Shown: piece by piece, positions 34,334-45,647 of the stretch
Layout: every line of letters starts with the position of its first letter
How positions within the stretch are numbered: position 1 is the stretch's first letter
The notes under the pieces: generated by a model
Databases searched by the model: none
What the model was told of the DNA's origin: nothing
Seen by the model: the letters and a program-made list of their open reading frames with translations, nothing else
Translations under genes and position numbers: made by a program
Assembly: GCA_026120035.1 (NCBI GenBank)
Contig: JALRME010000024.1
Span: 186,001-250,000 of the forward strand
DNA: 64,000 nucleotides
Reading direction: 5' to 3'
Source of the DNA: Coleophoma eucalyptorum
Lineage: Eukaryota; Ascomycota; Leotiomycetes; Helotiales; Dermateaceae

Positions 34334-35759
34334 GGTGGGCAAAGAAACCGTGAAGAGGATTGGTAGTATGTGACGTTGGATATGTTTCGTAGTAGTATGG
34401 ACGGGTAAAGGAGTATGTATACGCGGGGGCTACGAAAATCTTGTATGGAATGGGAAAGTAGATGCTTCATATATAGGCCGTTATTTCCTCTGAGCCTCTA
34501 GATGTCTTTCTCCACTTCCGGCTCAATTCAATCTACTTCTGGGCCTGGACCAACAAAAAATTTCTTTGCTGCCAGAGTACCTCACATGACTACGGCAGTC
34601 ATGAACATTGCCTTTGATAGAGACTGGGAGGCATCCCCGATTATTGGGTCACAACAGATAGTTTCCAGCAAGGCTTCTCCGTAAAGAATCTCTTTGTGTC
34701 AATCTCACAACCGAGTCCGAATGTATGGAGAGTACGTGAGCTTCAAACGAAATGAAAAACTAAGCGAGATCGAAGGAGGATGATTGAGAGGAGCGGAAGG
34801 CTCTTGGGCCATTCTTGGGGTTGTGCTCCTACTCTATGGATCTTCGAAGCTGCCGAGGCTTTACCGTGGGAATCTGAGCAAAGCCGTTCTGTCGCAAGGT
34901 ATTCTCTAGACTGTAATGGAAAAAGGGACATTGCATGGCATTACGAATATCAGGGTTGAGAAGGCGACATCGTTATCACTGCTTGGTGCGATTTGCGAGC
35001 AAGCACTTTGGATTTGGATTGGCGGGGTTAAGAATTGTTATTGGCAGGAGCTTCGAGCGGAGAATATCTCGGAGTGAGCATCGAAATATGGTCGCATGAC
35101 ATGTATTCTTGAATAGGCTATTTGACCGTTGATGGCTTGATATCATGGTCAGACTTACTGAAGTCAGTCAGGCCTCTGCCAGTGCCAAAGTCTACACTAC
35201 CTCAACTCGTATTTTGTGAAATTGGTATTTGCTAGAAAGTAACAAGCCTCATACAATCGGCATATGGACCCTTACGGAAAGAAAAGAACAACTATCAGGT
35301 TCGACTGAGTCGAAGTATGTGTATCATCTCTACAGCCCCTGGTTCTTGTATAGGAAGACTGTTGCAAAAACAGAAGAACCAGCACCAGAAATCTCCGAGG
35401 AGAAAATTGGTATGCAGGACAGAAGGTTGACAGTGCTCAGCGGCCACCCGTAACGAAAGAAGAACAAGACGCTCTAGATTCAAGGCTCCAGCGAAGCGCT
35501 TTATCTCTGCACACGGACTAATTGAACACGTACGGAAGCGGATAGCTCATGTGCAACTTAAGTTGTGTGCAATAAATAGAACAAGGGAAATTCTCTTTCG
35601 AGAGACTTACCGTGTCGCATCTTGAGCTTCTGCTTAACTTGTCTGTGAACGGTGCCACAAGGTTTAAGTACAGAGTGGAAAGCGGAGGCTTAATTGCATG
35701 TACTTCGCACACAAGAATGCGAGAACATCTCGCTTTATGCAAGTGACCAACGCTGAGAC
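34334..35759. other. Intergenic region, no gene seen
   Basis: About 1.4 kb between two minus-strand genes: promoter of the small secreted protein on the left and 3' region of the RING-CH gene on the right. Open frames are 60-81 codons and unconvincing. Confidence 0.5.
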
Positions 35760-36912
35760 TCACTGCGTCTTCCTACTATCAGGAGAAGGCTGTGCGCTGG
35801 TGGTACCTTCATCTTCTTCATCATTGTCATCGTCGCCTTGTACATCTGCAACACGCTCACCGGCCTTCTCGAGGGTTCTTCTCGTCCAAGCCCGCACCCA
35901 CTTCCAGACGGCGTACAGAAAAGTCACAACACCAATGATGACCAGGGACCACGAGATATTTTCCAAGCGTTCCCTTCCTGTCCCACCACGAGCGCGAGCA
36001 CGGCCTCCGCCTCCGCCAAACCCGGTCTGTCGGATATTCAGCCACTACTTTCGAGTCAGTATGGATAATCTCTCAGCCAAAATACAGCTAATCATGTTTC
36101 ATAGAAAACATGTCTCGGTGTCTTAAAAACAGTGCTCTTGATCCTGGAATACTTACATGCCATGGAGACATAGCAAAGAAGACCTTGACAAATCCAAGCA
36201 AGCCTAAGGAGGCTAATCCTTTCAAGAAGTGTTCAATCCATCCTTCGTCCTCATCCTCATAGAGAGGGGTGGTGTTCCCACCAAGTGGTATAGATGTGAT
36301 GGTATCGTAAGGGTCCAGGTAGAGGTTGATGATGGGATCTGCAATGAATCCAAGGACGAAGACAGTCGTAAACAAAATTCCGAATGTTATGACAATTTGC
36401 AATACAGCACTGCTCATCCACCGACTCCACCTCAATCTTTCCAAACGGTACCGAAATTTACAGGTTGGACACTCCCAAAAATTCCGTCGACCATAGCTCG
36501 GATCTGCATGTCGCCATTGTTGTAAGCAGCCTTCGTGACAATATCTCTGAGAGCCTTTGCATTTGCAGGGTCGAATCAGGCGACCCGATTCTGGGTCCTC
36601 GGAGATGTAGGAGACCTTGGGAGTCGGGTTCAGAATAGATGCTAAGCCGTCGTCGACAGGTTCAAATGTTGGCTGTACCACTTCCAGACAAATCCTACAC
36701 GTACGCGGAGCGTAATATTTCTTCTTCTTTTCTTTTGGGGGGCTTCCTGAATGAGTGGTTTCTGGTTCTTCTTGCTTGGGTGCGGGTTGAATGGGTTCTT
36801 CGGCAGGAAATCTTCCAGGAACCCCTCTGGGAATGTCATAGGATTGCTCCTTGGGAGTATCATCAGCATCTGCTCGTGGCCAGGACCAGCTGGAACTATG
36901 CGGGCTGGACAT
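35760..36912 (-). CDS. RING-CH (MARCH-type) membrane protein
   Basis: Probable membrane-bound ubiquitin E3 ligase. Two exons on the minus strand, 36912-36157 and 36044-35760, give 346 residues. A RING-CH finger (C4HC3) is complete: Cys72 and Cys75 in CRIC, Cys116 and Cys118 in CKCKG, His126, Cys129, and Cys148 and Cys151 in CPTC, followed by the FRYRLER motif usual after this finger. Membrane segments follow: one after SRWMSS (about 168-190), a weaker one near FLKGLASLGLLGFVKVFFAM (about 230-250) and one in exon 2 (ISWSLVIIGVVTFLYAVW). The N terminus is Pro/Ser-rich and the C terminus acidic (DDDNDEEDE). The frame extends three codons upstream through a TTG, but the first ATG is 36912. It is divergent from PRE8. 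Substrates cannot be inferred. Confidence 0.87.
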
Positions 36913-37358
36913 CTTAAACAAGCTAAGAGCCTGAAGCTCAAACTGAGAAGACGTTCGATGAATGAAGTGCAGTCCAGAAGCTTGCTTCTTTTCCTGTTAT
37001 TAATAACCTGTCATTAGTGGTAGAGGAAATGCAACATTAAATAGATGTTGTTATAAAGAAACAGGGCTGAATGAAGACGTGGCATCAATTTTTGTAAGAC
37101 CGTGGAAAACAGTAGAAAACATTGAAAGAAATCCATGGCTTTAGCTTAGCTCCAACCTCGCGCGTAACCTCAGGCACCAACAGCACATTCGCGTCTGAGC
37201 TGCCTGACTGAGCTGGGATAGCTTAGATCTGGAATCAAACACCAGCTACTCAACCTCACTTCTTCATTCTAAACGTCTTTTAATTACTCGAAGTCCTTCA
37301 TAGACGTGCAACTATCCTCAACCCTTCCGTAAAGTGATATTTGAAGCAAAAGGAAACC
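36913..37358. promoter_or_regulatory. Divergent promoter, RING-CH / PRE8
   Basis: About 450 bp between the two start codons. I see no perfect proteasome-type (GGTGGCAAA) element. No other gene in it. Confidence 0.5.
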
Positions 37359-38468
37359 ATGGCGGATCGTTATTCGTTCTCCCTCACTACCTTCTCCCCC
37401 AGGTATGCTATTCCCAGCTTAGCCTTGCTTGATCTATCACAGCTACGTTTGTACTGTATACTAATTGTCTCGTAGTGGGAAGCTCGTTCAAATCGGTATG
37501 TTCATACATCATCAAGAGTGCAACCAGAGGCCATCTCTCGCTTCACTGTTGATAACTCAAGGAACGACACTTGCTGATATTATGACCAGAGTATGCATTG
37601 AATGCTGTCAATCAAGGTGTCACTGCACTGGGAATCAAGGGTATGTAAGGCAGGCTCATATCAGAATATCATTAACGTATATCCAAACTAGCTACCAATG
37701 GAATCGTTCTTGCCACAGAAAAGAAGTCCTCATCACCACTCATCGATCCCCCTTCATTATCCAAAGTCAGCTTGATTACCCCAAACATTGGAATGGTATA
37801 CTCTGGTATGGGTCCAGACTACAGAGTATTGGTAGACAAGGCGCGCAAAGTCTCACATACCGGATACAAACGCATCTATAACGAATACCCACCCACCAGG
37901 ATATTGGTTCAAGATGTAGCAAGAGTCATGCAAGAGGCAACACAATCCGGTGGTGTTCGACCATATGGTGTCAGCTTGTTGATTGCAGGATGGGACGAGG
38001 GTGTAGATCCAGAGCAACCGGAAGATGTAGCAGGAGCAGATGTTCACCCCGATGAGAAGAAACCAACAGGAAAGACTGGTGGGGTTTTGAAGGGCGGACC
38101 TATGTTGTATCAAGTTGATCCTAGCGGAAGTTATTTCCCATGGAAGGCAACAGCAATTGGCAAGAGCGCTACCTCAGCTAAGACTTTCTTGGAGAAGCGA
38201 TACACAGAGGGCTTGGAATTGGAGGATGCGGTTCATATTGCTCTATTGACGCTGAAGGAAACCATCGAGGGAGAGATGAACGGAGAGACCGTAGAGATTG
38301 GTAAGTCTACATTAAAAACCCATGCAGTAATTAACTGACAGATGATCAGGTATTGTTGGACCACCAGCACACCATCTACTCGGCATCGATGGAGTCGAAG
38401 GAGCACAAGGGCCACGATTCAGAAAGTTAAGCCCACAAGAGATTGAGGACTACCTTACGAATCTATGA
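37359..38468 (+). CDS. PRE8: Proteasome subunit alpha type-2
   Basis: Outer-ring alpha-2 subunit of the 20S proteasome. Five exons: 37359-37402, 37476-37495 (20 nt), 37590-37640, 37692-38300 and 38350-38468, giving 280 residues. The N-terminal proteasome alpha signature is assembled across the small exons: [17 protein letters not shown], then [32 protein letters not shown]. Later blocks are [28 protein letters not shown] and [19 protein letters not shown]. It is longer than yeast PRE8 because of a Gly/Pro/Glu/Lys-rich insertion (about 142-173) between LLIAGWDE and [11 protein letters not shown]. Alpha subunits carry no catalytic Thr. The stop is only 72 bp from the stop of the convergent RCC1-like gene, so the two 3' UTRs probably overlap. 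Confidence 0.95.
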
Positions 38469-38540
38469 GGAACTCCTTTTCATGACCTGTGTATTATAGA
38501 AATGGCATAAAGATGGAATCAAAACACACGAAACTTGGCT

Positions 38541-39631
38541 TTATGTGTTTTTAATTGACGCAAGTACTTCTACCAGCACAAATGAGGTTTTATACCCAGC
38601 ATACACGCCAGTCATATGGCGACCCTGCCCTAGTGGCAATTTTACTTCCTTCCAATCTTCAAGCTTGTCAAGATGTGTACCAAGTTGACCATTTCCACCA
38701 GCACCAACCACCAACAATTCATTGTTGGTAGTTAGAGCGACCATATGATCATTGCCGACTGCCACGTCCAAAAAATCCCTTCCATCTAAGTCTAAAGGTA
38801 TTGGCTGACCTGATAAACCTTGTAAAAGCTTTGACTGACCATTGCGACCTCCCCAAACATACAAATCATGAGCTTCAGTCACGGCTGCTGTAGCATAGCC
38901 ACCCGAGCTGATCTTAACAATCGGACCTGATGGAAGATCTAAAAGGTCTTCAGCTAGATGCGGCTCTGTTGGCGGACTGTTGTCAAGGTTAATGATTGCA
39001 TTCACCTCGAGTGAAGAGTTTACAGACCTCTCATCGAATACTTCTCGGCCGAGACATGCTTCATATCTTGCGTCTCCCCATGTCCAAACTTCTCCAGTTG
39101 AAGTCAAGGCAGTGAAGCTTGTCTGATTTGCAACGACCCTTTTGATGTCTTTGCACCCTCCAATATCTACAGAGTCTTTAGAGAGATATGCTTGCATGGA
39201 GTCGTACTGTTTCAAAGATCCATTTTCATAGCTCGCTATCTTGTCGTTGCCAGCCAGAGCCACAAGGTCAGCGTTGATGCCTAACTTCAGGCAGGTTTGA
39301 GTGAATTCATCTGCTGAACCAGCTACACGTAGCCCCGAAGATGTTCGAACTACAAACCTGGTAAGAATCGGAATAGGGAAGTATACTGCACGTGATCCAG
39401 AAACAGGTGCAGTGTGATCTTTGATGGTCACTCGAAAAGGGTGGCTTATATGCAGCGAAGCGTCTTCTTATTTGACTTACCTAGCGTAGCAGAAATACAT
39501 GTTCTCACGATTTGAATATCATCGTCTATCAAAATGCAACGGAATTCCTGCAGATCAGAAGGTTCCGATGGAAGTTCACCATCGAATTGAAGTTGGTGCC
39601 AGGCGTTGAATCCACACGCCCAGAGCTCCAT
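38541..39631 (-). CDS. RCC1-repeat protein
   Basis: Two exons on the minus strand, 39631-39481 and 39430-38541 (intron 50 nt, phase 1), give 346 residues. It is built from RCC1/BLIP-II-type propeller repeats, visible as LWACGFNAWHQL (start), VWTWGDARYEACLGR (about 150), LYVWGGRNGQSKLL (about 235) and LLVVGAGGNGQLG (about 295). Glycine-rich YATAAVTEAHDLYVWG-type turns separate them. It is short for a full seven-blade RCC1 and is closer in size to yeast Ats1 (alpha-tubulin suppressor) type proteins, so a role as the Ran exchange factor is unlikely. The partner is unknown. It is divergent from the Hsp70-like gene. Confidence 0.82.
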
Positions 39632-40374
39632 GCCGTTGGAGGCACGAGGAAGCTATCCAAATATAGTTGTGATGGAGCTGACACCTAAATAGCCTGCCTG
39701 TGTTTCAATCCACGAAGCTCAGCCTCCCAGCTCCTTCCACCTCGGCTGTGCTGCACTAGGCCGCATCTGTACTCCTCCATAATCCATACTCACGCCCACG
39801 AGGAATTGTGAGCCTTTGGAATCAGCTTTATGAGCTGTTCTTACCTTTCTAGTTTCATCCTTTTTGTTCAAGCAGGAACGGATCAGCTCAGGGAGGCTGG
39901 AAGAGTTCGGAGATCAGGCACGGGTCCTAACGACGAACAGATTTGCGAGTAGATACCCCGCCAAACATCCCAAGATTCAAATCCTGTTGCCTGCGCAAGG
40001 CTCCAACTTAAGCTCACCCTCCTGATTGACCAAACCCATACCCATCGCACCCCAGTTCGTAGCGACATCTTACGTTGCCATTATATTTACTATTTATTTG
40101 GGTGATTCGGTGCTTTGCAAGAGAAGAAAGTTGCTCTTGTTGGCAACATCCCATTCTAAGATCGAAGGTCATCGAAAAGCTCGTCTAGGACGCGAAGGAG
40201 CACTCGACATCGAATCCAGCAAAGCTTTGGAGCGTTTCCCAGGATCTGGTGCTCCGTAAGCTTGATTGGGGACTCAGCTTGTTGCTGAATTGCCTGCGCC
40301 GAGTAGTTGAGGGACCCTTTGATTAGGTCGTCCATGGCCTTCGCAAGTCGATCAATACTCAGACCGTTGTAATC
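39632..40374. promoter_or_regulatory. Divergent promoter, RCC1-like / Hsp70-like
   Basis: About 740 bp between the two start codons. A 77-codon open frame at 40026-40259 has no recognisable motif and is not supported as a gene. Confidence 0.5.
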
Positions 40375-42659
40375 ATGAATCTCAATCTCCCGATTAGATC
40401 AGCCAGTCGACGGAATGATGAAAGTCGGAACCACTTCACCAATTATACACCACCTTCATCTACTGAGGCAATTTCTGGTCCCATCAGAGAACTAGCACCG
40501 CTGACTGACCGTCTGATTGTTGGGATCGACTTTGGAACCACGTATTCTGGGTATGTTACATCTTTTTGTTAGTATCCAGAGCGGCGGGGTGAAATTGTGA
40601 GGTTTTAAATTACCTGAAATTGTTCTCTCCGAGTCTGGAGTTATGGCGATTTTTAGAAATCACAAACTCTCTTTTCAGGATAAGGATGGACCTCTCTTAT
40701 CTTGACTTTGTGGACTTTGGTATAGGTCAACATAGAAAGAGAGATTCATGGCCGTGTAGCTTCAAATTTATATCTGTTTCAGAGCTGACCCAGTACAGAG
40801 TTGCCGCAGTATATACATCCACACCAGATGATGTTGAAATCATCAAAACATGGCCGGGCGGCAATGGTATTACTTCAGACAAGGTCCCAACAGAAATCGC
40901 ATATGACACGCCAAAAGATGCCCAACCAGGAGCAGATCCAACTGTAAAATGGGGATTTCAGTTCAGGCCTGAAGAATCGCGACTGCGATGTATCAAATTA
41001 TTCCTAGATCGATCACAAAAACTACCGTTTTACGTCAGTCCGCTCGAGACGGCAGCACAGTTGAAGAAATTCAACAAAAATGTTGTTGATGCTGTGAGTG
41101 ACTACTTGACGCAAGTCTACAAACACACAATGGACACCTTGACTCGGCGGTATGGCGAGTCCTTCATGGCTTCGACTAAGGTAGAGTTCGTCCTCACCTG
41201 TCCAGCAGTGTGGTCAGATGCTGCTAAGAACACAACCTTGCAAGCAGCAGAAAGAGCAGGAATGGGAGCAAAGTCCGAAATCCAGATGATCAGTGAGCCT
41301 GAAGCGGCAGCTGTCTATACGCTAAAAGCTATACAGCCAAATCACTTGAGCGTGGGCGATAACTTCGTGGTCTGTGATGCGGGCGGCGGCACTGTGGATT
41401 TGATTGCCTATAAGATCATATCTTTAAAGCCACTGCGCGTGGAAGAATCAGCTGTTGGAACAGGTGGTTTGTGTGGAAGTGCATTTCTGAATTATCGATT
41501 CGAGGAGCATGTCAGAGCACGGATCGGAAAAGAGAGGTTCGATGAGATGAAATTAAAGAAAGGAAAGACTTGGCGTAAGTAGGCAACAGGATTTCTTCAG
41601 TGAGTGGTACTGACATATGTTGCTAGAAATGGGCCTACGGTATTTCGAAGAATTTGTCAAGCGCAATTTTAACGAAGAAGAGCATGCAGAAGTGAATGTA
41701 CCATTTCCAGGCTTGCCGGATGATGAAGAAGCAGGACTGGATTGTGGTTTTCTGGTCATGAGTGCTGCACAGATCAAGGAAATATTCGAACCTGTTGTGA
41801 AGGAAGTCTGTGATTTAGTCCAGGGCCAGGTAGATGGAATTAGACAAAAAGGAGGCATAGTGTCTGGCATTGTCCTTGTTGGAGGTTTTGGCCAAAGGTA
41901 AACTCAAAATCACACTTCTTTGGTTGTATACTAATATGAGTTAGTAATTACTTATACACAAGGCTCAAGGCACATTTCAATACTGCAGCACCTCCGCCAT
42001 ACAGCGAACGGCCGACGCATGCACAAGCCAATGCTTTGATCGAGAATGGCTCTGTAGAAGTCATGCAGCCAGTGTATGCATGGACGGCTGTTGTTCGAGG
42101 AGCAGTATTACGAGGACTAGAGGGAAGCATGGTCATCTCTCGCAAAGCAAGAATGCACTACGGAACATCCTATGCCACGGTATACGACGAGGACAAGCAC
42201 CAAGTAAGCGAGCGTTATTGGAGTCCATTGTGGGAACGATGGATGGTCAGTGATAGAATGCAATGGTACTTGGATCCCTTTCAAATTTCCTACTCTAAAC
42301 TGACCACAACTAGGCATATCGCGAAAGGCGAAGCTCTCTCACCACTAACACCTATCTCTTTTCACTATACACGAAATTTCCGACCAGGACAATCCCTCAT
42401 CGTCTCAGACGACCTCATAGCCTCAGATGCTGACATTCCTCCTAATTCTTATTCTCGCGATTTAATCAACGTCTGCACGCTGACTACCGATCTTGGTGCA
42501 GTACCCAAGAGTCTCTTCACGAGATTGACAACAACAAGAGGCGTGGAGTTTGATAATCTGGACTTTACGCTCGAGATGGTCGTTGAGAGCGCTGGGCTCG
42601 GGTTCGAGTTGAAGGTTGACGGGTTTAGATATGGTAGAGTAGAGGCTGATTTCCATTAA
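40375..42659 (+). CDS. Divergent Hsp70-family (actin-fold ATPase) protein
   Basis: Five exons: 40375-40550, 40799-41574, 41627-41897, 41945-42265 and 42314-42659, giving 629 residues. The ATPase domain shows phosphate-1 GIDFGTTYSG (50-59, split by intron 1), the connect region and ISEPEAAAVYTL, phosphate-2 VCDAGGGTVDL, and the adenosine motif IVLVGGFGQS (split by intron 3). It is one of the many cytosolic fungal Hsp70-like proteins that keep the ATPase but lack the canonical substrate-binding domain and EEVD end; the C-terminal part is short and different. Intron 4 (42266-42313, 48 nt) has no stop codon and keeps frame if retained, so a form 16 residues longer is possible. The splice-removed form RMQWHIAKGEAL looks like the family sequence. 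Function is unknown. Confidence 0.88.
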
Positions 42660-43088
42660 AGACTTGATCAGCTACATTACTAGATAATGATCTTCAGGAT
42701 ATGATCTCTATTATCCACCTCCTGGTTAGCATAACATCGAGGATAAATAATCAAACCTTGCTATTTACCAGGCTCTTCAGTGCGTTGAAACCTTCTTTGG
42801 GTTTAAACTATTCCTTCTCGTCCCACTGCATTGGAAACACGGCACATGCTTACCTTCCCCTTCCCCTCATGCCTACCTCACAATTCAGTTCGACATTCGT
42901 CCTTGTGAAATACCCAACTTCTCAATAGATTGATATGCATGGGAATAAACTCTCAGTATTCCACCCCACATCAGTTAAGTGCCAGTGAAACAGACCAAAT
43001 CGCTCGAAGACTGCTAAGGCACTTCTCGAGGTTACCAGAAAACACCAAGTCCCGCAAAAGGCAGAATTACTTCGAGACCCAATTCTCC
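42660..43088. other. Convergent 3' intergenic region
   Basis: About 430 bp between the Hsp70-like gene (+) and the AKAP7-like gene (-). No gene seen. Confidence 0.6.
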
Positions 43089-43967
43089 TTAACTCGGAAA
43101 CCTCAGAGATCCCTCTTCAAAATACTCCTCCCCACCACCCTCTGTCACCTTCGCACCCATCCTACAAATTGCCATTTTCTCCAGCACACTCTCCTCCATC
43201 CAGACGTGTTCCGTAAAACTCTCCAGTATCCCCGTGGCGTCAATCGTCAACTTGGCCTTGTGCTTCCCATGCCCTACGCCCCCTCCCCCGGCTCGCGCAC
43301 TAGCTTGTTGGACCTTGGGGACGTAGATGGTATTCAGGATTGTGGCGTGCAGGAGCAATGGCCGAGTATCTGGGATCATGAAGCCGGAAGAGTTGAAGGT
43401 GGAGACGAGAGTTTGGCAGAGGGATTGGAGATCGTGCGTCAGGCAGATGGGGGAGGTGTACAGGATAGAGGTACTTGCGGGGGAATGCATTGGCGTGAGG
43501 CCTCTTAGGGAGACTTGGAGTGGTTGAGTGGTGGTTTCTTTGGGCTGTTCTGCTACTTCATGCTGCTGGCCTTCATGTTGCACACTAGAGCCTTCCCTTT
43601 TGACAGATGGGCGTGGCTCTCCCTCCTGCGATCCATCCCCACCCCATTCTCTCATCCCAAGCCTACACTTCTCAAGCAATTCATTCACATTGATGGATCG
43701 CAGCAAAGCCAGAGCTTCATCTACTCTCGCTTGGGTCCTTAAACTCATCACTCCAAGAGTTAGATGCAATGTGCCTACGGGCCGAACGGCCTTCCGGGGA
43801 ACGCCTATCCTGGCGCCGACATCTCCGGTCGCTGGATCCGCTTTCTGCGTGATCTCAGACGTGAACACTTCTAAGGACTTTTGCAGTTGTGGCTTGGATT
43901 TGCTGGTAACTAAGGGCAGGCAGAGGAAGTGGGTTAATGGTGGTCTGTTGGTGGCCTTGGGAGGCAT
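43089..43967 (-). CDS. AKAP7/2H-phosphoesterase-like protein
   Basis: Single exon of 292 residues. It has the two H-x-T motifs of the 2H phosphoesterase fold, HLT (68-70, in GTLHLTLGVMSL) and HAT (207-209, in LLLHATILNTIYV). The flanks THFLCLPL and RGLTPMHSPASTSILYTSP match the AKAP7 nuclear-domain/ASCC1 group. Such proteins bind or cleave 2',5'-linked or cyclic nucleotides or act on RNA ends; which of these applies here is unknown. A hydrophilic insertion of about 45 residues (about 108-152) separates the halves and is rich in Glu, Gly and Gln. The reading frame extends upstream through a TTG, but the first ATG is 43967. An acidic, glycine-rich tail ends the protein. Confidence 0.78.
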   Translation of the reverse strand: MPPKATNRPPLTHFLCLPLVTSKSKPQLQKSLEVFTSEITQKADPATGDVGARIGVPRKAVRPVGTLHLTLGVMSLRTQARVDEALALLRSINVNELLEKCRLGMREWGGDGSQEGEPRPSVKREGSSVQHEGQQHEVAEQPKETTTQPLQVSLRGLTPMHSPASTSILYTSPICLTHDLQSLCQTLVSTFNSSGFMIPDTRPLLLHATILNTIYVPKVQQASARAGGGGVGHGKHKAKLTIDATGILESFTEHVWMEESVLEKMAICRMGAKVTEGGGEEYFEEGSLRFPS

Positions 43968-45049
43968 ATTAGGTATATGTTTGGTGGGTTGATGCAAGTG
44001 GGTTGGTTGATGGGAGGAAGGGGTTATGGAGGAAGTGCGCTCTGTGGTTATATCTTTTCCAGATGAGTTCGTTAACGAGTCTTTTGATGACTCTAAGGCT
44101 GACTTGACGGATGGACATCCCAGCCCTACAGACAGGCGAGAAGCATGGTCTCGTAGCGAATCAGTGAAGAGGAGCAGAGATCACCAAGATAACCCTCCTC
44201 CCGCTCGTGTTAAAGCCATCCGATCACATAATCCCAGTCTCTTGGTACCGTCATGGATTACCTGTTCTTCTGTCGGCATGATTATTGCATCGCGTCATTG
44301 TCGATTGTACACCTTCTAGAACAGAACATATCTAGGCCGGTATGACATCGACGGTGGGGCCAGCACCAACAGGAGGAGCCAGTGTTAAAAGTTTCACTCG
44401 CGACTCGAGACTTCACCATTCATATTCTACCAGTGCACACACCCCCACATCCCTGGGGAAGCCGTTCTGCTGTGAAACATAATATGCACTCGAGAGGAGA
44501 AGAAAGGCAAACGAATCTCTGAAGCATTTTTGGTCTTTGTCTTGGTTTGGTCTTGATCAAAGAGCCATTCATCATTTGGCCCATTCCCCGCAACTGTAGA
44601 AAGCCGGAAGGTGGAGAGAACCATGGCACCCTGTCGTGGCTGTCGTCAAAGTCTGTGTCTGCCTTGTCTGCTCTGTCTGAACAATCATAGAAATGCTCTC
44701 GGGTCCTTCGTAGGGCAAGAGAAAACGCAAAAGTGAAAAAATGAAAGAAATGAGGGGCACCCCGATCCCATGCTTACATAGCCAGAGGGATACAAAGAGA
44801 AACAAGGCTGGAAAACAAAAGAGGAACAAGCACCAAGACGCCAGGGAAATGGAAGAACCTTAGGGATTGTTGAGAGACCACAGCTGAATTTCGTAGACCC
44901 CAAATTTTGGCTCTGGGGAACCTGCCGGCCCCTCTCGTTTTGTTGTCTTTTGTCATGCCCCCATAGATTCAGCACCGCGAGAGAGAGAGGGAGAGAGAGA
45001 GAGAGAGAGAGAACGTGCTCCGTATCAGGAAAGCTCTTGTCATACCATT
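43968..45049. other. Intergenic region with GA microsatellite
   Basis: About 1.1 kb between two minus-strand genes. It holds a GA-repeat at 44979-45012, 37 bp from the YPD1 stop codon. Short open frames only. Confidence 0.55.
44979..45012. repeat. (GA)n microsatellite
   Basis: About 17 GA units with one interruption (GG). It lies in the presumed 3' UTR of the YPD1 gene, read as a CT tract on that strand. Confidence 0.9.
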
Positions 45050-45647
45050 TTAGGGAGCAGGTCCAAAGAACTTCTTCAAGCTCTTCTCAACCTCAGCGTA
45101 TTCCTCCTTGACTGTGTCCAAAGTCTCCTTGATCCTCTCGAGACACTTTTCTTCGTCAGGCTCATCTGCTGTCCCGTCTTCGTCCTTCTTCGCGCCATAG
45201 TGCTGGATTTTTTCGCAGCTGTCCTTAACTTTGGTGAGACCAAGGGTCGCTGATGAACCCTTCAAGAAGTGTCCGAGAGAAGAGAGCGTCGCCAAATCCT
45301 TGTCTTTGCTAGAAATTACAACCGTCTGGTCAGCGCACACTCCCTAGCACAATCCCATGTTTGCGCTCCACTTACAGGGCATCTTCCATCTTAACAAAGG
45401 TTGCCTCGGCTTGCTCAAAAAACCCAAAGACGATAGATCTGCTGAACTCGCGCTCGTCTTCATCGTCGTCCATTTCCAAGATTTGCTCGAAAGTCAAGAC
45501 ATCGATATTCGGCCCCAACGAGCTCAAATCAGGCGCACCGACAGAACCCTCCTCGCTCTATGTGTAGCATCGTCAGAAAATGGGGTTTGTCAGGCCGAGA
45601 TGTAGATGGGAGCTTACTCGTTCCTCATCATGAGTTGTGGGAGACAT
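45050..45647 (-). CDS. YPD1: Histidine phosphotransfer protein
   Basis: HPt intermediate of the fungal multistep phosphorelay, passing phosphate from hybrid histidine kinases to the SSK1 and SKN7 response regulators in osmotic and oxidative stress signalling. Three exons on the minus strand, 45647-45618, 45557-45376 and 45308-45050, give 156 residues. The phosphoacceptor is His84 in LGHFLKGSSATLGL, the classic HPt motif H-x2-KGSS-x3-G. The first helices are DVLTFEQILEMDDDEDEREFSRS and FFEQAEATFVKMEDAL, the latter completed across intron 2. An acidic loop (DEDGTADEPDEE) precedes the last helix, which is longer than in yeast only by this loop. All splice phases close. It is usually a single-copy, often essential, gene in ascomycetes. 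Confidence 0.95.
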
